A stretch of DNA of 12,763 nt from Thalassiosira profunda (lineage: Eukaryota > Bacillariophyta > Thalassiosirophyceae > Thalassiosirales > Thalassiosiraceae). The position numbers and the translations under genes were made by a program. The notes under the pieces are model-generated. The model saw only the letters and a list, made by a program, of their open reading frames with translations. It was not told the DNA's origin and ran no database searches. The stretch lies in contig JALLAP010001673.1 of NCBI GenBank assembly GCA_036939355.1, positions 1 to 12,763 of the forward strand, read 5' to 3'. This document shows positions 1-8,150 of this stretch, piece by piece; within the stretch, counting starts at the first letter, position 1, and each line of letters begins with the position of its first letter.

Positions 1-354
1 CAAATTTGCGTTCCCGCCACTTCTTATATTAGCCCTAAAACGACGGACAGACGGACTCACGTAGAAAATAGCGGTACAGCGTAGGAATTGCTAGTACCGG
101 GAAATCCGGGGGAATTGCCCCGGGGGGAAAAAAATTGTGGCGGATTTGAGACTCGGACAACGATTCGGACACTTTCAAACGGGCCGTTCTAACCAGCAGC
201 CCTTCCGAACGGCACCCGAGTGTCTCAGCCCAGCTGCGCCCCTCAGCAAGCAAGTAAGCGCTGGTGCAATTTGCAAAAACAGCCACAAGAGGTCGGAAAC
301 GACGTGCCCGCGACGCCCCTCCACGACGACGGCACAGGACCCTCGACGCCGAAA
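1..354 (+). promoter_or_regulatory. Upstream/5' leader region of the chitinase gene
   Basis: No gene is supported here. There is no ATG on the + strand between position 1 and the chitinase start at 355, so 355 is the first possible AUG for any transcript starting in this stretch. Two small inverted repeats are visible: CGGTAC (72-77) with GTACCG (94-99), and CCGGGG (106-111) with CCCCGG (118-123) around a 6-base loop. TGCAAT (265-270) is followed directly by TTGCAA (271-276). No TATA box or initiator could be assigned. Part of it may be the end of a gene outside the window. Confidence 0.45.
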
Positions 355-2124
355 ATGGAGGCGGCGGCATCTCCAGACGGCCGGGGGCGGCGGCGGCGGC
401 GCGCCGCCGCCGCCCTCCTCGGCGCGGCCCTCCTCGCAAACCCCGCCTCCGCCGACCACCAGCAGCCCCACCAACGCCACAAAGAGCCCCTCGCCCCCGC
501 CGCCCGCGCCCTCTCCGACGGACTGACCGCCTGCCACAACTGCCAGGGGCCCACCCTCCGATGTTCCGGAACGACCGTCGCCGACGAGCACTGCGCCCCC
601 TGCGCGGCGGGGCAGACGTGGTGGCCGTGCAACGTCCCCGACGAGTGCCACTGCCGGGACCTCGCGGCGGTCGACGAACCTCCGGAGCGGCCGGACTGCG
701 GCATCCCCCTCTGCGCCCCGGGCGAGAGCGGCACCCGCGCGGTGCCCTTCACGCGCTGCGCCAAGTTCGTGGTGTGCGCCGCCGGCGACCCGGGGCCCGA
801 GCAAGCGTGCGCGCCGGGGCAGGCGTTCAGCGAGCGCATCAACGCGTGCAACATCGAGAGGCTGGTGGAGTGCCCGCCCGATCCGGGGTGCGCGCCGACC
901 CGGTCGCCGTCGAAGCTTCCGACGGAGCCTCCTAGCGAGGCTTCCAACGACGAGGGGGGCATCCAGCAGGGCATCAACGTCGGGACCTCCAACCTTGCCA
1001 TCCAATCGCAAGAAACTCCACCAGTGGATCCGGAGATTTTAGAGGGATGGCACGCCCTCGACGCCCACCTGTCCGCAAATGAGCTCCGCCTCGCGAGAGA
1101 ACTGCTCGACGGCCCCGGCGGGGAGTTCGGCTACCTCCCCTTCCGCGAAAGCCTGCGCAAAATGATCACGTTGGGCGTGAATGGTGTCAACGATGGGAAG
1201 TTCTACATTGGCCCTCCCGCGTCTTCGGTGCCCAATGGTAGGGCGTACGGACTGGCCAACGTGGCGCTGTTCCTGGCCATGAGCTTCGAGGATTCCATCG
1301 CGCACGGGAGCTGCGACGAGGTCAACTCCGACGCGGTGGGGGGCGTTTTGCCCATAGCGAATGCGTGCGGGCAGTATGGGATGGAGTACGATATGCTCAC
1401 CTGTCCCAAGAACGAAATGGACGAGGCGGGGGTCGATTATAGCTGTCCGGTCGATCCGAACATGCGGACGACGGCGGGAGCCATCAATCCCCGAGGAAAG
1501 CGGGAGGGCGCGCCAATGCCGCTGTACTGCCGCCCCCGCGAGTTTGCGGGCGAGCACACGGGCCACTGGGACTACCTCTCCGGCACCGAAGTGGTCGATG
1601 CGCCGGCCCCCAACGCCGCCGGAAGACAGGACGTGGAGGGGTGCTGCTGGTGGGGCCGCGGCGCCGTCCAGCTGAGAGGACCGTGCCAGTACGGCAGGTT
1701 GAATTACTTCCTGGGCGCGCGGGCCGCGGCCGAGGGACGGCCGAGTTGGTACCCCGATGTGGACTTTTGCGACGATCCGGGGGCGGTGTGCGACCACCCC
1801 GATCATCCGGAGTTGCGGTGGATCGCCGGCTTGTTTCGGTGGATTGCGGACGTCCAAACGTATTCGGAGGTGGAGTTTGGGTACCTCCAGAGGCTGGTCG
1901 ACTTTGTCGACGGTGGATTGCGCGATTGGAGCTTCGTCCACGGAGTCGCGGGGATTGCGACGCAGGGGTGCCATTCTCCGCCGTGTAGGGAGGGGACGGA
2001 GTTCGACGGCGCGGAAAGGAAGGCGACGTTCGTCAAGGCGCTGCGGCTGCTGGGGTTGAAGGTCGATGAAGGGACCGCCACGTCGAGAAGGTTGGGGGAG
2101 GCGATGTCGGCGACAGTGAACTAA
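355..2124 (+). CDS. Secreted GH19-family chitinase with CBM14 chitin-binding module
   Basis: Predicted 589-residue secreted enzyme that would hydrolyse beta-1,4 bonds of chitin. The ATG at 355 is the first in the window and opens a signal peptide: Arg run (12-16), hydrophobic AAAALLGAALLA, and ANPASA before D34. Residues 60-100 hold eight cysteines in an unrecognised module. Residues 120-173 have six cysteines spaced 14/5/10/12/7, fitting the peritrophin-A (CBM14) pattern. A Pro/Ser/Thr linker (about 181-200) leads to the catalytic domain (about 260-575). Its signature is CCWWGRGAVQ (430-439), matching the GH19 loop seen in diatom chitinase-like proteins; E312 in FEDS aligns with the general acid and E322 is a second candidate. 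The frame is intact to a TAA. It is convergent with the next gene, 58 bp away. The family is clear; activity is inferred. Diatoms of the Thalassiosirales make chitin fibrils, so wall or fibril remodelling is plausible, as is attack on foreign chitin. Confidence 0.85.
   Translation: MEAAASPDGRGRRRRRAAAALLGAALLANPASADHQQPHQRHKEPLAPAARALSDGLTACHNCQGPTLRCSGTTVADEHCAPCAAGQTWWPCNVPDECHCRDLAAVDEPPERPDCGIPLCAPGESGTRAVPFTRCAKFVVCAAGDPGPEQACAPGQAFSERINACNIERLVECPPDPGCAPTRSPSKLPTEPPSEASNDEGGIQQGINVGTSNLAIQSQETPPVDPEILEGWHALDAHLSANELRLARELLDGPGGEFGYLPFRESLRKMITLGVNGVNDGKFYIGPPASSVPNGRAYGLANVALFLAMSFEDSIAHGSCDEVNSDAVGGVLPIANACGQYGMEYDMLTCPKNEMDEAGVDYSCPVDPNMRTTAGAINPRGKREGAPMPLYCRPREFAGEHTGHWDYLSGTEVVDAPAPNAAGRQDVEGCCWWGRGAVQLRGPCQYGRLNYFLGARAAAEGRPSWYPDVDFCDDPGAVCDHPDHPELRWIAGLFRWIADVQTYSEVEFGYLQRLVDFVDGGLRDWSFVHGVAGIATQGCHSPPCREGTEFDGAERKATFVKALRLLGLKVDEGTATSRRLGEAMSATVN
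389..414. repeat. Perfect 26-bp GC-only palindrome in the signal-peptide coding region
   Basis: A run of GGC units meets GCC units about the centre 401/402, giving 13-base arms without mismatch and no A or T. It encodes the Arg run and the start of the Ala-rich hydrophobic core, so the symmetry may simply follow from CGN-Arg and GCC-Ala codons. In RNA it could fold about 34 nt after the start codon. Confidence 0.8.
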
Positions 2125-2182
2125 CTTCGTTTGAGTAGGATTTGTACAATAGTTTGCAATGTACCGTCTACCGTCTACAGGG

Positions 2183-3883
2183 TCATCTGTTTTGTAGCAT
2201 TGCACCAGCAACAGACAGGAGAAGTCCTGTTGCAGCGATGAGTGCTCTGTTCCTCCACGTCCGCCGCTGCTCTTCCTCATGCACGTGCATCCATCTTTTC
2301 GCTGCATCGTCCAGCTTTGGGCCCTTCCAGTTGGCCTGCTGCAGTTGGCCCTCGACACTCGCATCTTTGTACCGTTCATCGGATGCATACAGTGTGAGTT
2401 CCGGGAAGCGACTCCTCACGAACTGTTCCGCAGCAAGCACATCGCCGTTTTGTCGCGTTACCCTCGATTGTTTCGCGGCCATCAGGAACGCAATTGCAGC
2501 AGAGACGTCTTCCAAGTCTTTGGCTGTCCGCAACAGCTGTCTTTTGCTCCGTTGGCTAGCAGCCTCATTCAGCTCCTCAATGGCTGATAAGATTTTCACA
2601 GGGTCGCGGGGGCCAGTGCGGGAAGATTCGTCGAGGACCAAGGCAACCGATGCATCTGTGACGGCCATCGAATTCTGTATCCGCTCTAATTCTTGCGCTA
2701 ATCTGATGTCCACAACATCCTGGGGAAATTTGTCCTTCGTGTCTGCATCCCAATAATTGTACACAAAGGCGAGAAGCCGGTCGTCAAACACCGCCTTCTT
2801 TCCTGCCTCCGAGTAGGATCTGCTCGCTTCAGCAATCTTCCGCCCTTCTACACACTTTTCTGGAGAGCCAACGAATGCTCCCTCCTTCAACGAATACGTC
2901 TCAATCTCCCTCGAGGTATTGTTGTATCGTACGATCGAATCCACAAGTGCCATTTCAGATGGGGAGATGAAGGACCCATCAGGAACAGGCAGCCCAGCGT
3001 CCTTTCTCCCATAATACACGTAGAAGAGTGCGGAGGAAACTGCCGCCAGCGCCGCCCCAGAGAAATAACCCCAGTGCATCCCCGCAACTCCGTTCATCGG
3101 AAAGTAGAGCAACGGATGCAGCAGTAATCCAGCGACTGCACCGGTGACAACACTGACTTCCGTTGCGTAGGGAAAGCTCATGACATGCTGCATGGATTGC
3201 GTCATCCCATCCAGTGCATACAGATTCTCCATCACGGGACCGTAAAAATAGTTTGGAGCGACATATCCCACGGTGGCGCCGATCCCACTCCCTGTGATCC
3301 ACGGCGTTTGCAGCACCTTGTTCAAGCTGGGAGACGCGCTGGCCGGTCCGCCGCACGCCAGATCCACCATCCCGTACACTCCGCCCGCTACGATGGCGTT
3401 CCCCACCGCGCAGGGCAAGACCAGGGAGGCCACCGTGCCGTGGTACAGCTTGGGCAAGAGCGTCCAGGTGGTGAAGGATAACAACGTCCCCCACCGGCCC
3501 TCCATCGCCTTGCGTAGATTGGCGTCCGGAACTGTCACCCGCAGCACTAAGTAGAGAAATCCGAGGGCAGGAAACGACGGCGTGGCGAGGGCGGTGGTCG
3601 TGGAGACCAGGGCTACGCGGACGGGCAGCGGGGGCTGATGGTTCGTTGCTGCAGGCGCCGCTTCGGTCGTCGATGCGGCCTCGAACCGCGGGCAAGAGGC
3701 GGATATCCATCGAGCGTTTGTGTTGGCCAACGGCGCAAGATGGGCGCCCGCTGGAGTTCGCAGCGTGCATAATATCGACGGATGCACCGTCGTCGCCGTC
3801 GGTGCATGCGCTTTGCAAATCGACCTCGTGCCGGGCCGCCCGAGAAGGGAGGCAGCCGCCCTCCTGCTGGTGGCCGCGATCAT
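2183..3883 (-). CDS. Probable mitochondrial multi-pass membrane protein, family not recognised
   Basis: I do not recognise this 566-residue protein. The frame opens further upstream only with TTG (4021); the first ATG is at 3883. From there the N-terminus is rich in Arg, Ser and Ala with almost no acids for about 65 residues and ends near RWISAS, typical of a mitochondrial targeting peptide. Hydrophobic, probably membrane-spanning stretches lie at about 92-115, 150-172, 195-212, 242-261 and 272-291, several Gly-rich. Residues 300-540 are soluble, charged and largely helical. A last hydrophobic segment (547-562) ends four residues before the C-terminus, so the tail may be anchored. The frame is unbroken and no intron is needed. 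The 3' end faces the chitinase; the 5' end shares a 270-bp promoter region with the AlkB-like gene. A mitochondrial inner-membrane location is inference; a plastid or ER protein is less likely because no signal peptide is seen. Confidence 0.75.
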   Translation of the reverse strand: MIAATSRRAAASLLGRPGTRSICKAHAPTATTVHPSILCTLRTPAGAHLAPLANTNARWISASCPRFEAASTTEAAPAATNHQPPLPVRVALVSTTTALATPSFPALGFLYLVLRVTVPDANLRKAMEGRWGTLLSFTTWTLLPKLYHGTVASLVLPCAVGNAIVAGGVYGMVDLACGGPASASPSLNKVLQTPWITGSGIGATVGYVAPNYFYGPVMENLYALDGMTQSMQHVMSFPYATEVSVVTGAVAGLLLHPLLYFPMNGVAGMHWGYFSGAALAAVSSALFYVYYGRKDAGLPVPDGSFISPSEMALVDSIVRYNNTSREIETYSLKEGAFVGSPEKCVEGRKIAEASRSYSEAGKKAVFDDRLLAFVYNYWDADTKDKFPQDVVDIRLAQELERIQNSMAVTDASVALVLDESSRTGPRDPVKILSAIEELNEAASQRSKRQLLRTAKDLEDVSAAIAFLMAAKQSRVTRQNGDVLAAEQFVRSRFPELTLYASDERYKDASVEGQLQQANWKGPKLDDAAKRWMHVHEEEQRRTWRNRALIAATGLLLSVAGAMLQNR

Positions 3884-4153
3884 CGCTCGCGCGCCTGACC
3901 TCGGGCCTCGGCCGCCGCCGCGTCGACGCAGGACCGCGCCAGCGCCAGAGTCGACTGCGGTCTCCTCCGGCCGCTCAAGAGCTGTTATGCTGTTAGGGGA
4001 GGTACCCCAAGCCGTGTGCAAATACTTATTCAGTAAGAAATGCTCAAGACGAAAACAGTACAGTATAATTTACCTTTGTTGACCAATGTGCAGATCATTA
4101 ACACTATTTGCAACCACCTGCTCATTTTCGTCGTCACCACTTTTGCAATCGCA
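3884..4153. promoter_or_regulatory. Divergent promoter region between the mitochondrial-protein and AlkB-like genes
   Basis: This 270-bp spacer separates two head-to-head genes. It is GC-rich next to the minus-strand gene and becomes AT-rich from about 4020 to 4153. A CCAAT pentamer lies at 4083-4087; TTGCAA occurs at 4108-4113 and TTGCAAT at 4143-4149, five bases before the ATG at 4154. An in-frame ATG at 4040 could extend the AlkB-like protein. No core promoter element could be placed firmly. Confidence 0.4.
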
Positions 4154-5480
4154 ATGGATGCACCACTATCTTCCGGACGCTACCGGCACGACGGCCGCCA
4201 CGGCCACTCCTCGCGCAGTCGCTCCCCGCGCGGCCGGGGAGGAGGCGGAGGCGGCCATCACCGCCGCAGCGACGATCACCACCGCCGCCGCGAGCACGGG
4301 GGCAGGGACTACCGCGGTGGTGCAGGAGGAGGGCGCGACCGCAGCCGGAGCCGCGACGGTGGCCACGGGAGGCGCGGCGACTATTACGGCAGCTGGGACG
4401 CCGGAGAGCGCCGCGGCGAGGGAGGGGGCGACGCCGGCTACTACGGGCGGGGCGATCGCGAGCCTCCGCACTTTCGGGACGACAACCGGCGGAACAACAA
4501 TGACGGGCGCGACTTTGGTAAGGGCGCGGAGGGCGGGCACTATGGCCCGGCGAGGGACGACGACCGTGGCAACGGCGGAGGAGGCTCACGCAGCGGAGGT
4601 CGTGGGGGAGGCAACCACCGCAGTGGAAAGCCGTCCGGTCCTGCCCACTCGAAGGTGCACAAAAAATGGGCACCCAACCCCAACGCCCGGCCGGACGAGA
4701 AGCTGGACGCGCTGGCGAACCCGACGCCTGCGAACGAGGTGAGTGCCTAAATGTATTGTATTGAAAGTTTCCTTGCCATTTGCAATCCTAAAGACTCTCC
4801 TCCTATGGCAGGATCCGCGCGGCGACGATCCGACGAAGCGCATCACGCAGAGTGCGCAAAAGCGGGGCAACAAGGGGGCGCGGAACTCCGAGAGCTTCGA
4901 CCCGGCCTCGACGTTGGTGCGGCCCGACATTCGTGTGTGGGTGGGATCGAAGGACAAGGAGTCGTTCGACAAGCCGCTGAAGCATGACGATGTTGTCATC
5001 GTGCCAGAGCTCTTTGGCGATGAGGGAGATTGGTCAATCTACTACAAGCTGGTCGAGGAAAACCGAGATTCCAGTGACTGGAAGCCATTCCACCACGATT
5101 CGGCGGCGTACAATCCGCAGAGGGCGCGGACTCAGAACATTACGGTGGGAGTTTCATTCGGTGCGAGGCGCGAGCTCGCCTTTCTCCGGGCCACACCGCT
5201 GGAGTCGGGCGAGAAGATGAAGCTCTACTTCCCTCAGACGAACAATGGCGTGTTCAGCTTCGGTCGGGACGTGAACATCTTGTTCAAGCACGGTGTCAAC
5301 GCCTTGCCTGAGGAGGAGCAGGACGGCAAGGGCCGCATCTCCATCGTTGTTTGGGGTTTGGCCGAGGGAGTGAAGGAAGAGGACGGTTCTCCACCGCTCT
5401 TGGGAAGCGACGGGCAGGGACCGCACGCGCCGAGGGGAGGAGGCCGCCACCGCCGCGGTGGACATCATGGGCGTCGTTGA
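4154..5480 (+). CDS. AlkB-like Fe(II)/2-oxoglutarate dioxygenase with RS/RGG-rich N-terminus
   Basis: Two exons, 4154-4738 and 4812-5480, joined in phase 0 give 417 residues. Residues 7-170 are low complexity: RSRSPRGRGGG, Arg-Ser pairs, RGG and Gly/Asp/Tyr runs, as in RNA-binding and splicing-speckle proteins. Residues 234-380 form an AlkB-type double-stranded beta helix: HxD iron ligands H289 and D291 (FHHDSA), the strand VGVSFGARRELAF, distal iron ligand H355 (FKHG) and R370 in GRISIVVW. A second Arg-Gly-His patch (402-417) ends the protein. AlkB enzymes oxidatively demethylate nucleic acid; the RS/RGG parts suggest RNA in the nucleus, which is inference. The second Arg of the usual RxNxTxR motif is Trp376 here. 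The start at 4154 (GCAATGG) is preferred because composition changes sharply there from AT-rich to GC-rich coding; an in-frame ATG at 4040 would add 38 residues. Confidence 0.82.
4739..4811 (+). other. Intron of the AlkB-like gene (73 bp, GT-AG)
   Basis: The donor is GTGAGT after GAG and the acceptor is TATGGCAG. Both neighbouring reading frames are open and join in phase 0 (ANE then DPRGDD). Without splicing the frame ends at a stop within a few codons. The intron is AT-rich compared with both exons. Confidence 0.88.
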
Positions 5481-5599
5481 GGGGTAGATGTGATATTTGA
5501 GGCATGGGAACGAGCGACGAAGCAATCTACACAGAAGAAGGGAAAATGGAAGAGGGTGTGTCATTTCAGGGAACGCGTTGCACAACAGTATGAGAAGTG

Positions 5600-7791
5600 C
5601 TAGCTGGACTCTTTCTTTTTGCGACGAGCTGCCATTGCAGCTTCGGCTCTTGCTTTCACTGAACAGAGAAAGAAGGCGGGGTAAGGGTTTCAGCAAACGT
5701 TACAAATCAACAAGAGGCGAGTCACTCACACATCTTCATCTTCTCCTCTTTTCGTTGTGCCTCTGCCGCGGCTTTCTCTGCCTCTGCCGCAGCTTTAGCG
5801 GCCTCCTCTTCGGCTTTCGCCAAAAGATCGTCTACCATTTGCTCCTCGTTGTCATTCTCGCAATCATCCTCCACGTCGGCAACGACTGGCGAGCTCGTTA
5901 CTCTGTCTGCATCAACAGCTTGATCGTCTTCAAAGTTGTATTTGAAGTATGCCGGGGCCTCTCCGGAGTCCACAACCGTGCCTTGCTCCTCGTAGTCAAG
6001 TAGTGCGGCAACGTCACCTCCGCTGGTTTTGGAGCTTCTGCTTGGCACTGAGACCAGTCTTCCAACAGTGTAGGTTCCGCCAATCACAATTTCCAGGTTG
6101 TGCAGTGGGTCCAGGGGTGGGGGTTGCATAATGCCGCTACCGCCCTTCTTTTCGCTACTGGGCCCTCTTGCATCGCCATCCACGTCGTCGCTGTCTGCAT
6201 CTTCCCACCATCTTGGCAGCTCCAACCCTTGCTCTTTGATAGCCTTCAAGATCGGCCCTGGTCGTTTTACCAAAGCAAGTGCAACCGTCTTTGCATCACC
6301 CGTCCCATTTGGTTCCGCCACGCTCGTTATCTTGCCCACAGCTATTGATTCGCTCGATCCCAAAACGAAGACGTCATCGCCGGGACGTGGTTGCCTCGTA
6401 TCGTTCGGAATCGGCTCCACTTGCTTTTTGAGCCTGTTGAATTCCATGAGTTCTTTGTTGTCGATGCTCACAAGTCCCAAGCCGCCCCCATCCCCATCGA
6501 AATCATTATCGTCATCATAAAACACTGCCTGGTAGAGCTGGCGCGGACAACCTCGTTTGTTCTTCAGGATTGACGCAACGCCTTCTTGCCCTTGGTAGCA
6601 TCCTTTCTCTGTATCAACCAGGCTTTGCAGGTGCAGTTCGAGCGGACTCGATTTGGCATAATACGCATCACCAGCGCTGCCGCTTCGCTCGTCACCAACC
6701 TCTGTTTGGGACTTGCCCTTCTTTGGCCCGTCTCCTGACATTTCATACCTATAGCCTGGCATTCCAGCCTCCACGCGAAGGGTGTCATATTCCAACGCTC
6801 CCACACCCACCGGGCCTTTGTCATTGAGCTCGTCAGTGAGATTGTTCCATATCTGATTCGCCATTGCTTGCGAAGGAGTCGCTCCGCTCTCCTGAACGAG
6901 CAGAGTGTAGCCGTGGCAAATCTCTCCCGACAGAAACGTGTGCTTCATTACGTACACATCTGTCTTTGATCCAGCATCACCAGACACGCGATAGTGATGG
7001 CACACTCCATCCGTTGGAAACTCAAACTCATTCGAGTAGGAATCGTCCTTCATCAGCAGCCCCAAGATGTTGTTGTTGAAGGAAGTTTGTGCATCCCGGA
7101 GAGAAGAGCAGGCCAACGTGACGACACTGGATCCGGAAGATGCATCGCTCAGAGATACCTTGTCCATTGGGAAGACAAACTTCGACAGCTCATTATAGAG
7201 CTTCGGACCACTGTTCCCCGGTGACGTGATGAGAAAGGCATCGTCTGTTTCTCCATCCTTCTCTGGAAACGCTAACACCAGCAGCCGATCGATCATCCGT
7301 CCCTTGGAATTGAGGTATGCAGTTTCAAAGGCATGTCCTTTTCGTACCAGCTTTGTGCTTGACGAGAGCTGCACACCGCCCCCCGCTGTGTTGTCATCTT
7401 TATCTGGTATAGATCGACTGAATTTGGCATTGACAAAGGCATTCGTGCCTTCCCCACGCAACCCAACGACGCTCACAAGGCGACTGCCATCAGCGCCAGA
7501 TGCTGCATAGCGATCCTGGGTAAAATCGAAGCAGACGCCACGATCGAAACGCAGCGCCGCCCGCACAGCCTCTCCCACTATCGATGCGGGAATTGCTCTG
7601 TCGTACGCCGATGACAAGACTTCGGATGACGCCGGAGTTATCGCGGAGCCCAAACCAATTTGGCTTGGTGCTGGGTGTTCAATTCGGCGAGACCGACTCT
7701 GAATGCTGACACGCGGCACCCATGCCGATGCCGACGATGGAAATGAGACGCCTATGAATAGTCCAAGCGTTGTTAGGAGCGGTAGCGCCAT
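5600..7791 (-). CDS. IBA57: Plastid-targeted YgfZ/IBA57-family folate-binding Fe-S assembly protein
   Basis: Exons 7791-5730 and 5658-5600 give 706 residues. The ATG at 7791 starts a signal peptide (MALPLLTTLGLFIGVSF) ending in SSASA before W-V-P, a diatom plastid-import site with Trp where Phe is usual. The GcvT-like fold follows: GRMIDRLLVLAF, FPMDKVSLSD, and GALEYDTLRVEAGMPGY before the COG0354 signature KGCYQGQE (396-403) with C398. This family (bacterial YgfZ, mitochondrial IBA57, its plastid counterpart) helps make or repair [4Fe-4S] clusters, using folate. About 300 residues lie after the signature: an acidic, low-complexity region and then a charged Ala/Glu/Lys helix near 660-706. The family is usually 330-430 residues, so this is very long. 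Without splicing the tail would stop at MCE; splicing adds 19 residues ending KKKESS. Family call firm; plastid location strong; gene symbol given by family only. Confidence 0.85.
5659..5729 (-). other. Intron near the 3' end of the IBA57-like gene (71 bp, GT-AG)
   Basis: Read on the minus strand, the donor is GTGAGT at 5729-5724 and the acceptor is a pyrimidine tract TTCTTTCTCTGTTCAG ending at 5659. The phase-1 join turns a premature stop into Leu-Lys-Ala-Arg-Ala-Glu-Ala-Ala, which carries on the charged Ala-rich helix of the upstream exon to a TAG at 5602-5600. The final exon is only 59 bp. Confidence 0.8.
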
Positions 7792-8150
7792 CGTGAAGAT
7801 GTCCACCTAACGCGTTTGATGATGGGTTGATGTTGATGGCTGATGGACTTCAGTTCAGATCCCTTCGTAGCAAGTGGCTTTCAGCTTTCACTCCCCAATT
7901 TCTAATAGCGCCGCCGATCACTGCACCAGAAGGGACCACGGAGACGTTGACGAGGCGGCGGAGGAGATATGGCCAGTAGGCGCCGCCGGAGGCGAGGCGA
8001 TGTGGGCGCGGGGACAGGTTTGCTGGCCCGTGGCCCGTCACATTGTCGTCACATGTAACGTGTCACGTGAATATTTAGCACGCAGGTAGAAGAGGGAGGT
8101 CTCCTCTCTGTTGTCTGGAGTTGTTTGCTTTGCTGCTCGATTGGTGCATA
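7792..8150 (-). promoter_or_regulatory. Intergenic region: promoter/5'UTR of the IBA57-like gene and 3' end of the transporter gene
   Basis: No gene is supported in these 359 bases. Open frames on both strands start only with non-ATG codons or look unlike proteins. A cluster of E-box/ACGT elements lies at 8049-8070: CACATG (8050-8055), an ACGT core (8058-8061) and the palindrome TCACGTGA (8063-8070), about 260 bp before the start of the IBA57-like gene. Such sites are typical bHLH/bZIP targets; a role here is inference. Confidence 0.4.

Noticed and set aside
175..1011. Open frames on the minus strand opposite the chitinase N-terminus
   Set aside because: They are Arg/Ala/Gly-rich products of reading GC-rich repeats backwards; the signal peptide and CBM14 spacing support the plus-strand frame.
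1039..2388. Long open frame (449 codons) on the minus strand opposite the chitinase, running into the end of the next gene
   Set aside because: It is antisense to a well-supported GH19 enzyme and overlaps the next gene in another frame. Its sequence shows no domain or sensible composition, and GC-rich coding DNA commonly leaves such open shadows.
4086..4742. Second long plus-strand frame (Ala/Thr-rich) over the RS/RGG exon
   Set aside because: It is a frame-shifted reading of the same repeats and does not join in frame with the AlkB domain across the intron, while the RS/RGG frame does so exactly.
7850..8041. 63-codon minus-strand frame with a hydrophobic, Arg-bearing sequence just upstream of the IBA57-like gene
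   Set aside because: It begins only with GTG, has no ATG before its upstream stop, and no matching exon or splice sites could be found. The IBA57-like gene already has its own signal peptide downstream.
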